Shown here: positions 45,061 through 53,547 of the stretch, piece after piece
How the letters are laid out: every line of letters starts with the position of its first letter
Position numbering within the stretch: the first letter of the stretch is position 1
From: Nitrospira sp. CG24A
GTDB taxonomy: Bacteria > Nitrospirota > Nitrospiria > Nitrospirales > Nitrospiraceae
DNA: 64,000 bases
Direction: 5' to 3'
Assembly: GCA_002869925.2 (NCBI GenBank)
Contig: NEWT02000035.1
Location: 364,475 to 428,474 of the forward strand
Notes under the pieces: generated by a model
What the model was told of the DNA's origin: nothing
The model's database searches: none
The model's input: the letters and a program-made list of their open reading frames with translations, nothing else
Made by a program: the position numbers and the translations under genes

Positions 45061-45288
45061 CTAGACCGGTTCCCAGTTCGGGCCGCCGTCAAATCGAAGA
45101 TGTGCGTCAACGTGGTGAATGACATACAGCGATAGGGGAGCAAAAGAAGTGCCGCGCGAAACCAGCCTCGCATAATTTCCGTAACTTAGCGAGTTATTTA
45201 TTGTGATCCACAAACCGGTGCCATAGGGTTCCACCAGCTCCACTGAATACGTGACTCCTTTTGGAACATCGCGAACTGCCATGCACAT
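45061..45288 (-). CDS. Hypothetical small protein (75 aa)
   Basis: MCMAVRDVPKGVTYSVELVE, then a beta-like pattern to DGGPNWEPV. No signal, no family. It overlaps the extended version of the downstream lipoprotein ORF, and only one start choice allows both. Low confidence. Confidence 0.3.
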   Translation of the reverse strand: MCMAVRDVPKGVTYSVELVEPYGTGLWITINNSLSYGNYARLVSRGTSFAPLSLYVIHHVDAHLRFDGGPNWEPV

Positions 45289-45351
45289 GGCACACCAGAT
45301 CTTTTCTCAACTTTCGCGTTTCGGGAAGGAAGGGAATTGGTCGTGAGTCAG

Positions 45352-45774
45352 CTAAAACGGAATGCGGACGCCCAGTTGGAATTCATTCGGGGACACGCTT
45401 TGTCCAAACTGACTTCGAAGCCCGAAGTCGTTCTGCGAGGGAGGAACCACCGCTAAGGAACGACCGAACTCTGTGCTGTAGCCTCCAGAAAATCCTGCCC
45501 CGATGTAGGGCAACAGCGTTCTCCCACCAATGGAGTAACGACCACTGATCGAGGGAATGTCTCGAACGTCTGCAGAGGCAGCTTCGGTTGAAGGCGCCAC
45601 AATTGGAGATTGGCTTGGGGCGGTGATCTTCGGCGTACTCGAAGAAGGTTGGTTATTCGGCTCCGCAAAGACAGGAGAGTCGGCGACGACAAGATCCGGT
45701 GCGGCAATGCCCTGGATGGAGACAGCAAAAGCCGCAACCAATACTATCACTATGCCCGCACTGGATTGCTTCAT
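45352..45774 (-). CDS. Exported protein with short outer-membrane-like end, unknown
   Basis: About 140 aa from MKQSSAGIV (45774). Signal peptide to about residue 25; Ser/Pro-rich low-complexity linker (EPNNQPSSSTPKITAPSQSP). The tail GRYSIGGRTLLPYIGAGFSGGY ... FQLGVRIPF resembles porin-type strands, and the terminal Phe is typical of outer-membrane beta proteins. Too short for a full barrel. Confidence 0.5.
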   Translation of the reverse strand: MKQSSAGIVIVLVAAFAVSIQGIAAPDLVVADSPVFAEPNNQPSSSTPKITAPSQSPIVAPSTEAASADVRDIPSISGRYSIGGRTLLPYIGAGFSGGYSTEFGRSLAVVPPSQNDFGLRSQFGQSVSPNEFQLGVRIPF

Positions 45775-45956
45775 GCTGTCATCATACAAGTGAACCCACA
45801 CCTAGACAAGCTCACTTGCTGACAGGTGGCTCACCCGCTCTGATCCACCATGCTCCGCGTATCGAACTGAAGGACGTGCCTCGCCTGCCATCACAGCACT
45901 CGAGCCCACCCTGCGCGTCCGCCATCATGTGTTCATTTCGAAAGGAGATCCTCTCT

Positions 45957-46670
45957 CTATCTGACGTCCCGAAAGAAGGATCGCGGCAGCACCGGCAGAT
46001 GGAATTCGACGTGGAGAATGATGAGGAGCACACGCAGGAAGCTGCGCCAGACTCCCATCTTCAGAAACTTGCGGGCATCGGTCACGACGGAGGTCGAGAG
46101 CAGAAGCGGCGTGGTCACGGCGATAAGGCGCTCGCAAAAGGCCACATCTTCAAGGATGGGCCGATTAGGAAATCCACCGAGCTGCTCGAATAGTGTACGG
46201 CGGACAAAGAGAGCTTGGTCGCCGTAAATGATCCGGCTGCGGATGCAGCGGAAATTGTCTAAGAACGAGATCAGTTTGAGCCGCCAGTCGTCGCCGGAGA
46301 ACTGGTGCATGAACCCGCCGGCTTGAATGGTCTGGTCTGCTTCCATCTCGTTGAGCCGCTGAACTGCGCCCGATGGCAAGACCGTATCGGCATGAAGGAA
46401 AAGGAGCCACTCACCTGTGGCCTGCTTGGCCCCGGCGTTCATCTGGGATGCGCGGCCCTTCGGAGCGTGAAATGTGAAACGTGAAACATGAAACGTACGA
46501 TGCGACGCGTCGGGAATAAATCCGAACTCCTTGAGTACGTTCATGGTGCGATCGGTGCTGCCGCCGTCGACGACGATGACTTCGAAATCGCCTTGTTGCG
46601 TGAACAGCGCGCGCAATGTATTCGGCAGCGCCTTTTCTTCGTTGTATGCCGGCATAATGACGGAAATCAC
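45957..46670 (-). CDS. TIGR04283-like family-2 glycosyltransferase with repeat-derived insert
   Basis: About 237 aa from the GTG at 46670 (GGAGG 5 nt upstream; GTGA overlap with the ferritin-like gene). GT-A fold: VISVIMPAYNEEKALPNTL, DFEVIVVDGGSTDRTM, GRASQMNAGAKQATGEWLLFLHADT, IYGDQALFVRR. GRAxQMNAGA and LFLHADT are hallmarks of the TIGR04283 group. Between GFIPDASH and KGRASQ lies RTFHVSRFTFHAP, encoded by a GTGAAAC-type repeat: an in-frame insertion in a loop. No arsenosugar-pathway partner (ArsM/ArsS) is seen. Confidence 0.78.
   Translation of the reverse strand: MISVIMPAYNEEKALPNTLRALFTQQGDFEVIVVDGGSTDRTMNVLKEFGFIPDASHRTFHVSRFTFHAPKGRASQMNAGAKQATGEWLLFLHADTVLPSGAVQRLNEMEADQTIQAGGFMHQFSGDDWRLKLISFLDNFRCIRSRIIYGDQALFVRRTLFEQLGGFPNRPILEDVAFCERLIAVTTPLLLSTSVVTDARKFLKMGVWRSFLRVLLIILHVEFHLPVLPRSFFRDVR
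46466..46498. repeat. GTGAAAC heptamer tract inside the glycosyltransferase gene
   Basis: GTGAAAT GTGAAAC GTGAAAC ATGAAAC GT, keeping the reading frame and encoding TFHVSRFTFH. Confidence 0.85.
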
Positions 46671-47311
46671 ACCGGCACCTCCGTCAACCACGGAGGCAAA
46701 AACTTCCGTACATCCTGCGCCCAGGCCGTGGGATCTTCGGCGATCGATTCGAACAGGTCGCTCAATGTCAGGACCATCCGATCGGTGAATGCGAGGTAGT
46801 CCTCCGCACGACGGCGTAAAGTTTCCGCATCGGTTCGCCCTTCGGCCATCGCCCGTTCAAGCATGCGCCGACCGAACCCATGATGAGCCTCTTCTTGTTG
46901 AAGTAAAATTCGTCGCAGTCGGCCAAATGGCGCCGCACGTTTGGCCAGTCCTTCTTCGATGCGTGTCAGAATCGCTTCGCCCAGTCCTTCGAGGATAACC
47001 TGCTCAGCAAGAATTGTTTCGAGCAGGTCTTGTCTGCCCAGGGCATCGTTGAGTTTTTTTCGATATTCTTCTAACGCCGGCAGAAACGGCGCATCGCCGA
47101 GATGCCTCGGTGCCAGCCAGGCAATGGCGCCCTGAAACACCACGGCATGCGCAGCTTCTTGTCGAGCCTGGCTGAGAAGGAAGCGACGCGAACCGGAATC
47201 CGGCACCAACGAAGCCTGCGCCTTGGCACATTCATTCGCCATGCGCTCGCCATGCTCAAGAAACGTCAGCAGACGTGCGATCGGAATTTTTTCGTGTGTA
47301 TGGACCAACAT
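46667..47311 (-). CDS. Ferritin-like diiron protein
   Basis: 214 aa, all-helical, cytoplasmic. Ligand pattern of a four-helix diiron site: E in LEHGERMANE, QEAAHAVVF (ExxH), AEQVILEGLGE (E), and QQEEAHHGFG (EExxH). Such proteins are oxidases, oxygenases or hydroxylases on small molecules or lipids. It lies 7 bp after the DUF547 gene and overlaps the glycosyltransferase by 4 nt. Substrate unknown. Confidence 0.75.
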   Translation of the reverse strand: MLVHTHEKIPIARLLTFLEHGERMANECAKAQASLVPDSGSRRFLLSQARQEAAHAVVFQGAIAWLAPRHLGDAPFLPALEEYRKKLNDALGRQDLLETILAEQVILEGLGEAILTRIEEGLAKRAAPFGRLRRILLQQEEAHHGFGRRMLERAMAEGRTDAETLRRRAEDYLAFTDRMVLTLSDLFESIAEDPTAWAQDVRKFLPPWLTEVPV

Positions 47312-47317
47312 GACGGC

Positions 47318-48091
47318 CTATTTCGGTGGCGTCCCGTTCAGGCTCCAGTCGTAATCGAGGAATTCGATCCGGTATGGCGTGGCCGTGAGGTCATGGGCCA
47401 GGTCCGGATCGGCCACGTACTGCGCGACATACCGAGACAAGGACCCAGCCTGGGCCTCGAAATCTGCGGCAAACCATTCGAAGATCTTTGAGAGGTAGAC
47501 AATCTTCTTTTCGCGATCGAAATGATTCCTTACCGGATCATTGATGAACCCGCGGGCGGCATGATCTAGTTGCCTGTTCAGCTGCGCCCCTTCATACACC
47601 CAGGACTGCAGCTTAGGACATGACGTCGACGCGCAGACGATTGCGAAGTGGATGCGCGGTTCATGGAACTGGGCGATGAGAATCTTCCGCTCCAAGTCAT
47701 AGAGATTGACGAACTTCCCGCCGATACGGTAATCGCGCCCAATAAAGTAACGATAGCGGCCCATGAGAGTGCCGGGGGTAGCGCCATCCAGAATGCCCTT
47801 GATCGCATAGGCATTGTAGGCGTTGATCCAGAACGCCAAGCGATCTTCACGAGACAGGCTATTCGGGTCGACGCGATCCAGCTGGTCGAGATACTGGGTG
47901 AAGCGCCGGTCCACCTGGATGACGGGATAGTTCACCTGTCCATTGCGCACGTAGGCCCGCACCACAGCGTCGAGACCCTGATGTGAGAACTCGCCGGGGA
48001 TCAGGGGTCGTAACGGGCTGAATGCTGTTGGCACAGTCGAGCAGCCGACCAGAACCGTCACCAACGCCATTGCCATCCACCACATTTTCAT
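47318..48091 (-). CDS. DUF547 lipoprotein
   Basis: 257 aa from MKMWWMAMA (48091). Lipobox LVGCS. DUF547 blocks: REDRLAFWINAYNAYAIKGIL (about 85-105), IHFAIVCASTSCPKLQSWVYEG, and FEWFAADF. The Cys and His in IHFAIVCASTSCP are conserved in the family, which has a papain-like look, but catalysis is unproven. Second gene of the radical SAM operon. Confidence 0.8.
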   Translation of the reverse strand: MKMWWMAMALVTVLVGCSTVPTAFSPLRPLIPGEFSHQGLDAVVRAYVRNGQVNYPVIQVDRRFTQYLDQLDRVDPNSLSREDRLAFWINAYNAYAIKGILDGATPGTLMGRYRYFIGRDYRIGGKFVNLYDLERKILIAQFHEPRIHFAIVCASTSCPKLQSWVYEGAQLNRQLDHAARGFINDPVRNHFDREKKIVYLSKIFEWFAADFEAQAGSLSRYVAQYVADPDLAHDLTATPYRIEFLDYDWSLNGTPPK

Positions 48092-48102
48092 ATGTCCGCC
48101 TC

Positions 48103-49098
48103 TTACCAAGAGACCGGTGTGCGCAACGCGGTGATCGGATGGCGAAGGAGCGACCCAACCACCCGGCCATCCAGTCTGTTACATGACGACCGATCAGAAC
48201 AGTCTTGAATCGTTTGTCGATCGAATCGAGCCAATATTTCACCGAGCGACGATTCGAGCAGATTCCCCGCGGATGGGAACGCCAAGCAGGGAGACACGTT
48301 CCCCGATGCATCGATGGCAATGCTATACCGCCCCGCATCGCAGGGTTCCAGTTTCTCTCCGCGCAACCAGCTGACATTGTCCTCGACAAATTTTCTGAGG
48401 TACCCAGGGGGAATCAGCTTGTCGTCGAGGAGTCCGCTGAATACAGCAGCAACACTCGATCGATCGTACATGAGCAGCTCGTCAGGCCTACCATACGTTC
48501 CAACGTTCCAGTGGTAAGCCCCTACCACCGGTAAGAATCCCTGCTCCCGCGCAAACCGCACGACCGCCGGCGCCTCCGCGCGATTGACTTCACTTACAAT
48601 GCAGGTGAGAAATTTCGGCTGAGGGAACTCTTTCAACAGCGCGATACCCTCTAAGACCTGGAGCAGCTGATCGGCGCCGCGAATCTGCCGATACTGCTCT
48701 CGATCCAACGTATCCAGGCTCACCGAGATGGCCAGCGGCAGCCGGCCCAGTCTCTCGACCAACGACGCCGTGATCTTCGTGCCGTTTGTAATCAGCGTGA
48801 GATGAAACCCAATCGCCGAGAGGTCTTCGAGAATCTCCGGCAAGTCGCGCCGCAACAAGGGCTCGCCCCCTTGCACCAGCACGAATCGCACACCGTCACG
48901 ATAGAGACCGGAGAAGACCCTCTTGATTTCTTCTCTGGTCATCTCATATCGACCGACATTAAGCGGAAGGTCGCAATACCCGCAGGCCGAATTGCATCGG
49001 AGATTGACCTGAAATGTCGCCAACACCGGCCGACCCGCCATGAGGTTGATGACGGGTGTGAGCGCTTGGTTCAAAAGCGCCAAAGGGGCGGCCATCAT
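48103..49098 (-). CDS. Radical SAM / SPASM-like enzyme
   Basis: 331 aa. Radical SAM cluster motif CNSACGYC (CxxxCxxC) near residue 35 after ATFQVNLR, glycine-rich FVLVQGGEPLLRRDL, and SVSLDTLDREQYRQIRG. The C-terminal region has a partial SPASM-like cysteine set (CDAGRYSIAIDASGNVSPCLAF ... DCSDRSSC), suggesting an extra Fe-S cluster. First gene of a leftward operon with DUF547, ferritin-like and glycosyltransferase genes, so it probably makes or modifies a lipid, sugar or peptide. Confidence 0.8.
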   Translation of the reverse strand: MMAAPLALLNQALTPVINLMAGRPVLATFQVNLRCNSACGYCDLPLNVGRYEMTREEIKRVFSGLYRDGVRFVLVQGGEPLLRRDLPEILEDLSAIGFHLTLITNGTKITASLVERLGRLPLAISVSLDTLDREQYRQIRGADQLLQVLEGIALLKEFPQPKFLTCIVSEVNRAEAPAVVRFAREQGFLPVVGAYHWNVGTYGRPDELLMYDRSSVAAVFSGLLDDKLIPPGYLRKFVEDNVSWLRGEKLEPCDAGRYSIAIDASGNVSPCLAFPSAGNLLESSLGEILARFDRQTIQDCSDRSSCNRLDGRVVGSLLRHPITALRTPVSW

Positions 49099-49298
49099 CT
49101 AGCCTCACATCGACACAAACGGCCATATTTGCACAGGATCACGCCGTTTTTTCCCTGTCTCCATTGCATGCGCACGCCCCTATCTCATCGGCTCCTCTAA
49201 CCTATTGATCCTTCTCATCAATCTCGCACTATCCTCCGGCACAGGCCTTGCTCACGAGTCTGGATTGACATCGACTCTTCGTCCTCTGAAGGAGGTTC

Positions 49299-49679
49299 AT
49301 GATGCAGAAGACACATATAAACATGTTCCTGATTCTGGTGAGCACCGTGACCTGTATCGCCATGGCGATCACCCCGGCATTGGCCAAAGACTCAGAAAAG
49401 AAGAAGTCCACTCACTTGTCCGCGAAAACAGCCGGTCATGCCCCTCATCAGATCGATGGACCCAAAGCCAGCCATGATAAGAAGCCGGGCCCGGCCTGGA
49501 TGACGTTCGGTGGCACCGTCAAGAAGATCGAGGGCAACACCTACACTGTGGAAGACTACGAAGGCAACCACGTCGATCTGTACGTGGGCCAGGGCACGAA
49601 ACAGATCAGGCAAAAGAAGGTCGGGGACACCCTTCGCGCAGAAATTACGCGGAGCGGCTTCGCGAATTCCATTCAGTAA
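49299..49679 (+). CDS. Small exported protein, unknown
   Basis: 126 aa; GAAGGAGG precedes two consecutive ATG codons (49299, 49302). Signal peptide ending PALAK. Lys/His-rich linker, then a compact beta domain: FGGTVKKIEGNTYTVEDYEGNHVDLYVGQGTKQI. This resembles small periplasmic OB-fold-like proteins common in Nitrospira. Monocistronic. Confidence 0.65.
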   Translation: MMQKTHINMFLILVSTVTCIAMAITPALAKDSEKKKSTHLSAKTAGHAPHQIDGPKASHDKKPGPAWMTFGGTVKKIEGNTYTVEDYEGNHVDLYVGQGTKQIRQKKVGDTLRAEITRSGFANSIQ

Positions 49680-49835
49680 CCCTTGCGTGAATCGGCGCAC
49701 CCGCTTCACACGCGGTGACGGCTACAAACGAGCCTGCTCTGTGATCAAGTCGGCACGTTCATGATGTGCCGCCACCTGGCTCAGAGTCATCGAGCCGACG
49801 CCTTCACCCTATGCCGTGAGGTTATACAGTCGAAG

Positions 49836-50360
49836 CTAGCCTTGTCCTTCCTCTTTCAATAGCGTTTGGATCATGCGCTCTGTCTCCCGATATCCTCCTT
49901 CGCCAACTCGAACGTATCGGATCACACGATGCTTGTCGATAAGGTACATGGCTGGCCAGTAGCGATTCCCATACTTGTTCCACGTCGAAAAGTCGTTGTC
50001 GATGGTGACGGGAAACCGAATCTCATGCTCTGTGACATAATCCTGAACACGATCGACATCCCGTTCGTGAGAAAACTCAGGCGAATGAACGCCGATGACC
50101 ACAAACCCTTGATCGGAATACTGCCGATACCACTGCTTCACGTAGGGCTCAACATTACGACAGTTGTAGCAGCCGAATGTCCAAAACTCCACCAAGACGA
50201 CCTTCCCTTTGAGATCGGACTCATCAAGCGGAACGCTGTTCAGCCATGTTTCATTCGTAATCGTCGGAGCCTTGCCGCCGGTCTCCGCAGAGACCGGCGG
50301 CCATCCGATCAGTGCGCTGAGAGTTATGATGCCCGCGAGGATTCGAGTCAGAACTATCAT
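49836..50360 (-). CDS. TlpA-like thioredoxin-fold exported protein
   Basis: About 174 aa from MIVLTRILAG (50360), chosen because it starts a signal peptide ending VSAET. Thioredoxin fold: KGKVVLVEFWTFGCYNCRNVEPYV with the redox motif CYNC, VVIGVHSPEF, and the cis-Pro region GNRYWPAMYLIDKHR. It resembles the redoxin part of DipZ/TlpA proteins that reduce or oxidise periplasmic thiols. Single gene. Confidence 0.8.
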   Translation of the reverse strand: MIVLTRILAGIITLSALIGWPPVSAETGGKAPTITNETWLNSVPLDESDLKGKVVLVEFWTFGCYNCRNVEPYVKQWYRQYSDQGFVVIGVHSPEFSHERDVDRVQDYVTEHEIRFPVTIDNDFSTWNKYGNRYWPAMYLIDKHRVIRYVRVGEGGYRETERMIQTLLKEEGQG

Positions 50361-50694
50361 CCCGCATTCCTTCCACGTCGTATCCTGATCGAATGATGAT
50401 ATGGCCCGTCGAAGCAACTCATCTTCCGTCATTCACTGATTGGCTTGATGACAATTCCGGTGACGGGGCGTCTCCAATCTCGATTGCTTAGCTTGAAGCT
50501 CCCAACCCTATGGATGCCGAAATGGATATGTACAAACCTTTCTTCCTGTCCGACTCAGGCCCCGCCATCATTCCCCACATCCATCACAGAGGGGCGGTTT
50601 CATATTCCCAGTGCCCCGGGTGAATAATGGGAGCCTCGCGCGGGCGAGGCTCCACGGCTCATGGTGCTGACGAGGCGGACCGCACGGCGAGCCG
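50361..50694. other. Spacer without recognised genes
   Basis: About 330 bp between the thioredoxin start and the lactonase-like gene stop. Near 50629-50655 GGAGCCTCGCGCGGGCGAGGCTCC forms a perfect GC-rich stem that can terminate the lactonase-like transcript. Confidence 0.5.
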
Positions 50695-51795
50695 TTACCT
50701 GGCCACCAGACCGTTTGCCCCTGCGGGCAGACCGGACACGCTCGTCACGGGGGTGAGCTGCCCATTGCCTCGCTCAACACGAAACACCTCGATGGAGCCT
50801 GCGGTGGCATTGAGGACATAGAGGAATTTACTGTTTCCCCTCAATGCCATATCGATAGGGGCAGCTCCGGTCGAGGCGGCCACGGTCGCCAGCAAGGTCA
50901 GCGTCCCGTCTCGCCCAACACGGTAACTGGAAATGTTGTTGCTGCCGGTGTTGCTCGTGTAGGCAAATTTGCCATTCTTGGTGATCACAATCCAACAGGC
51001 CGCCGATTGAAAATCGGGGATCGAGCCGCTGAGGAGCGTCAACACACCCTTTCGGAGCGCGTAGGAAGACACCGCACTGGCGTTGGGAGCACCGCCGAAC
51101 GCCTCGCTGACAATGAGGACCCCCCGTTTATTGAACGAAAATCCGAACGGGGTGACACCGTTCGAAGGTTGAGAGACTGGGCCAGTCGCGATACCATCAT
51201 CATCCACCGTATAGGTGTCGATGATCTTGGTAGCTTTTTCCGTCACCACCAGCGTATCTCCCTCGGGATTAAATTCGATTTGCGCGGGCGCCGTTGCCGG
51301 ACCGCTGAGCGGGCGGGTCGATCCAGGAATCGGCTTCAACGTCTCGCGACTCGTCAAGACGAATCCGGTAATATTACCTGTTCCGCTTCCGCCCGCATTC
51401 AACACGTAGACCCAGTCCTCATGCACGGCAATGCTGATCGGGCGCACCCCACCCGAACTCACCTTATCGGCTAGTGTTAAGCCATCGGCTTGGACACGAA
51501 ACACCGACACCTCGTTGCTTCCGGCATTGACGGCCAGGAGCATTTCCCCATCGTCACTTAAGACGATGGCCCCTTGATTGCCAAGCCCACCCCCTGACCC
51601 AGTGCCTTGCGTGGGAAAGCTCCCGGCAGGAACCAACGTGTCGCCACGCTGCTCAAACGCCAAGACAGCATTCCCGGACGTGGCATTCGACAGGGTGTAC
51701 ACCACCCGCCCGTTCTGGTCGGCGAAGACGGTGCCGATCAACCCTCCGGACAAGGCCAATACGAGCGCCATCACACGCACCCAATTCTTTCTCAT
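50695..51795 (-). CDS. Exported lactonase-like seven-bladed propeller
   Basis: 366 aa. Signal peptide ending TVFADQ. Repeating blades of the 6-phosphogluconolactonase/lactonase-family type: NQGAIVLSDDGEMLLAVNAGSNEVSVF, GVRPISIAVHEDWVYVLNAGG, PAQIEFNPEGDTLVVTEKATKIIDTY, PIDMALRGNSKFLYVLNA. Exported members rarely act on phosphogluconolactone; it may be structural or bind a metabolite. It is downstream of the ECF sigma gene with 250 bp between. Confidence 0.78.
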   Translation of the reverse strand: MRKNWVRVMALVLALSGGLIGTVFADQNGRVVYTLSNATSGNAVLAFEQRGDTLVPAGSFPTQGTGSGGGLGNQGAIVLSDDGEMLLAVNAGSNEVSVFRVQADGLTLADKVSSGGVRPISIAVHEDWVYVLNAGGSGTGNITGFVLTSRETLKPIPGSTRPLSGPATAPAQIEFNPEGDTLVVTEKATKIIDTYTVDDDGIATGPVSQPSNGVTPFGFSFNKRGVLIVSEAFGGAPNASAVSSYALRKGVLTLLSGSIPDFQSAACWIVITKNGKFAYTSNTGSNNISSYRVGRDGTLTLLATVAASTGAAPIDMALRGNSKFLYVLNATAGSIEVFRVERGNGQLTPVTSVSGLPAGANGLVAR

Positions 51796-52045
51796 GTCTT
51801 ACCTCCTGTGTGTACCGAGTGGGTCGTTAGAGAGACACCCCCACCGTAACCAGGAACTATCACGAAACTCTCACGCATGGATCACATGTTCGTCACAAGA
51901 TGGAGAACGGCCTGTTATGAAATGAGCGGGGAGCAGTAGGCACTATCCCGTGGGTTGATCAGTATGTCGTTCGGTGTGACACCGACTGATTTTTTCTGAA
52001 ACAGCGAGCGAATGATGTCCGTTAGCCTAAACCCGAGCCTCACCC

Positions 52046-52690
52046 TCACCCCATAGCACTCTCGACCGCCTCTCGCACTCGCTCCCGAGCCCGGTGTAAC
52101 CGCACATAGAGGTTGGTTTCGGTGATGTTCAGCCTCTTGCAGACGTCCTTGGTCTTTACTCCGTCCGCAGCACGAAGGATCAGGACTTCTTTGAGGATGA
52201 CCGGCAGGGCGTCGATCGCCTGCTGCATACAGTCTACGGCCTGCTTCGACAATAAGAGTGTCTCTGGTGTCCGGTCGTCCCAAGGCTGAGGAGGGAAGGC
52301 CCAGTGCCCGGCCCACTCGCCGCTCTGTTTGAAACGAGATGGGTCGACGGCTTCATCATGGTCGTCGTCATAGAACTCGAAGTCCGAGAAGGTTGTATGG
52401 CGCTTCTCGCGCACACCGCGATCCTTGGCCTTATGGATCAGAATCCCGCAAATCCAGGTGCGAAGGGACGACCGGCCTTCGAACCGATTCAGGCTTTCGA
52501 TCACCGCCATCCAGGTGTCTTGCACGACCTCTTCAGCTACTTCTCGATCGGCCACATAGGCCAGGGCCATTCGAATGAGCGCGCCATGCTGTTGGCTGAC
52601 CAGTTCATCGAAAGCCCTCTCCTCACCAGACCTGAGTCTCGCGATGAGTCCGCCCTTGGGCTTCGCAAGATGGGGTGACTTGATCATCAT
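52046..52690 (-). CDS. ECF RNA polymerase sigma factor
   Basis: About 214 aa from MMIKSPHLAKPKGG (52690); the track start would run into the DM13 gene. Region 2: FDELVSQQHGALIRMALAYVADREVAEEVVQDTWMAV and FEGRSSLRTWICGILIHKAKD. Region 4: ALPVILKEVLILRAADGVKTKDVCKRLNITETNLYVRLHRARERVREA. An acidic spacer (DDDHDEAVD) separates them. No anti-sigma gene is adjacent; the DM13 lipoprotein lies immediately upstream. Confidence 0.87.
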   Translation of the reverse strand: MMIKSPHLAKPKGGLIARLRSGEERAFDELVSQQHGALIRMALAYVADREVAEEVVQDTWMAVIESLNRFEGRSSLRTWICGILIHKAKDRGVREKRHTTFSDFEFYDDDHDEAVDPSRFKQSGEWAGHWAFPPQPWDDRTPETLLLSKQAVDCMQQAIDALPVILKEVLILRAADGVKTKDVCKRLNITETNLYVRLHRARERVREAVESAMG

Positions 52691-52710
52691 CGACCTCCGG
52701 CTGGCCAACG

Positions 52711-53238
52711 TCACATTCCTTTGTTCGATCCGCCCATGAACGTCCCGTGACCGATTTCGACCCCGAACTTCTTGCACCAAATCACCACACCATCGTAGTC
52801 ATCAATATTGGTTCGCTCTGGAATCATGAATGTCACCGCACCCTGAAACACCGTCAACTTTCCTACTTCGACGCCTTTCGCATAGTCACCGTGCTGAGCC
52901 AAGTACACACGGCCATCCGGCACCCCATCCATATCGAGGCCCGAGAATGTCAGCAAGGACGTGCCTGCCTCACCCTTTGTAAGGGCGGCGGTACCGGAGG
53001 CATGATGCCCTGCCGCTCCGACTAATGTAGCCTGGCGTAGCTTCGCACCCATCATCGATTCCGGTTTAACTTCCATGCTCTGTTCCTTTTTCATCATCAT
53101 TCCACCTGGTTTCTCCATCATGGCTTTGTCTTTGTCCAATGCCTTTTCTTTATCCATCATGCCGCCACAGGCCGGCAACCACACAAGTACGAAGATCACC
53201 AACAACGCGGACAACCCGGCGGCAAATACGTCTCTCAT
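52711..53238 (-). CDS. DM13-domain lipoprotein
   Basis: 175 aa. Lipobox LPACG, then a Met/Lys-rich linker (MMDKEKALDKDKAMMEKPGG) and a DM13 domain (about 66-170): SGTAALTKGEAGTSLLTFSGLDMDGVPDGRVYLA, YDGVVIWCKKFGVEIGHGTF. DM13 has been proposed as a cytochrome-like/electron-transfer domain with a conserved Cys, here in VIWCKKF. Its stop is 20 bp before the ECF sigma start, so the two are probably co-transcribed. Confidence 0.82.
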   Translation of the reverse strand: MRDVFAAGLSALLVIFVLVWLPACGGMMDKEKALDKDKAMMEKPGGMMMKKEQSMEVKPESMMGAKLRQATLVGAAGHHASGTAALTKGEAGTSLLTFSGLDMDGVPDGRVYLAQHGDYAKGVEVGKLTVFQGAVTFMIPERTNIDDYDGVVIWCKKFGVEIGHGTFMGGSNKGM

Positions 53239-53547
53239 TGTGCGCCCTCCTTCAGTGATGAGTGCATGATGGACCCACGGACATGTGGCGTCGCGATCGC
53301 CTGGTGATCATCGCAGTCTCCGATCACGAAACGCTCACACAACAATCACATTTTGGTCACGAGGCACCGAGCGCCTTGGTCAGACCGGGATATCAGGTCA
53401 CCGCATCAAGGTGGTGCGGGCACCGTCTGGTCCAGAGAGAGGTTGGACTGCGGAGATGTTGGCAACCGACAGACCCAGCAGATGAGATCACTACCGAGCC
53501 ACACCCACAAGAAGGGCTGCGCTCAACAGCATGAGTCCTTGCAGAGA
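53239..53547. other. Promoter region upstream of the DM13-ECF pair
   Basis: About 310 bp; track ORFs here are random. Expected to hold the DM13/sigma promoter. No autoregulatory ECF motif was recognised by eye. Confidence 0.4.

Noticed and set aside
45957-49098. Arsenosugar biosynthesis locus
   Set aside because: Only the TIGR04283-like glycosyltransferase fits; ArsM and ArsS are absent and the radical SAM protein looks SPASM-like rather than ArsS-like.
50445-50821. Short ORFs between the thioredoxin and lactonase-like genes
   Set aside because: No ribosome binding site or protein-like pattern; one overlaps the lactonase 3' end.
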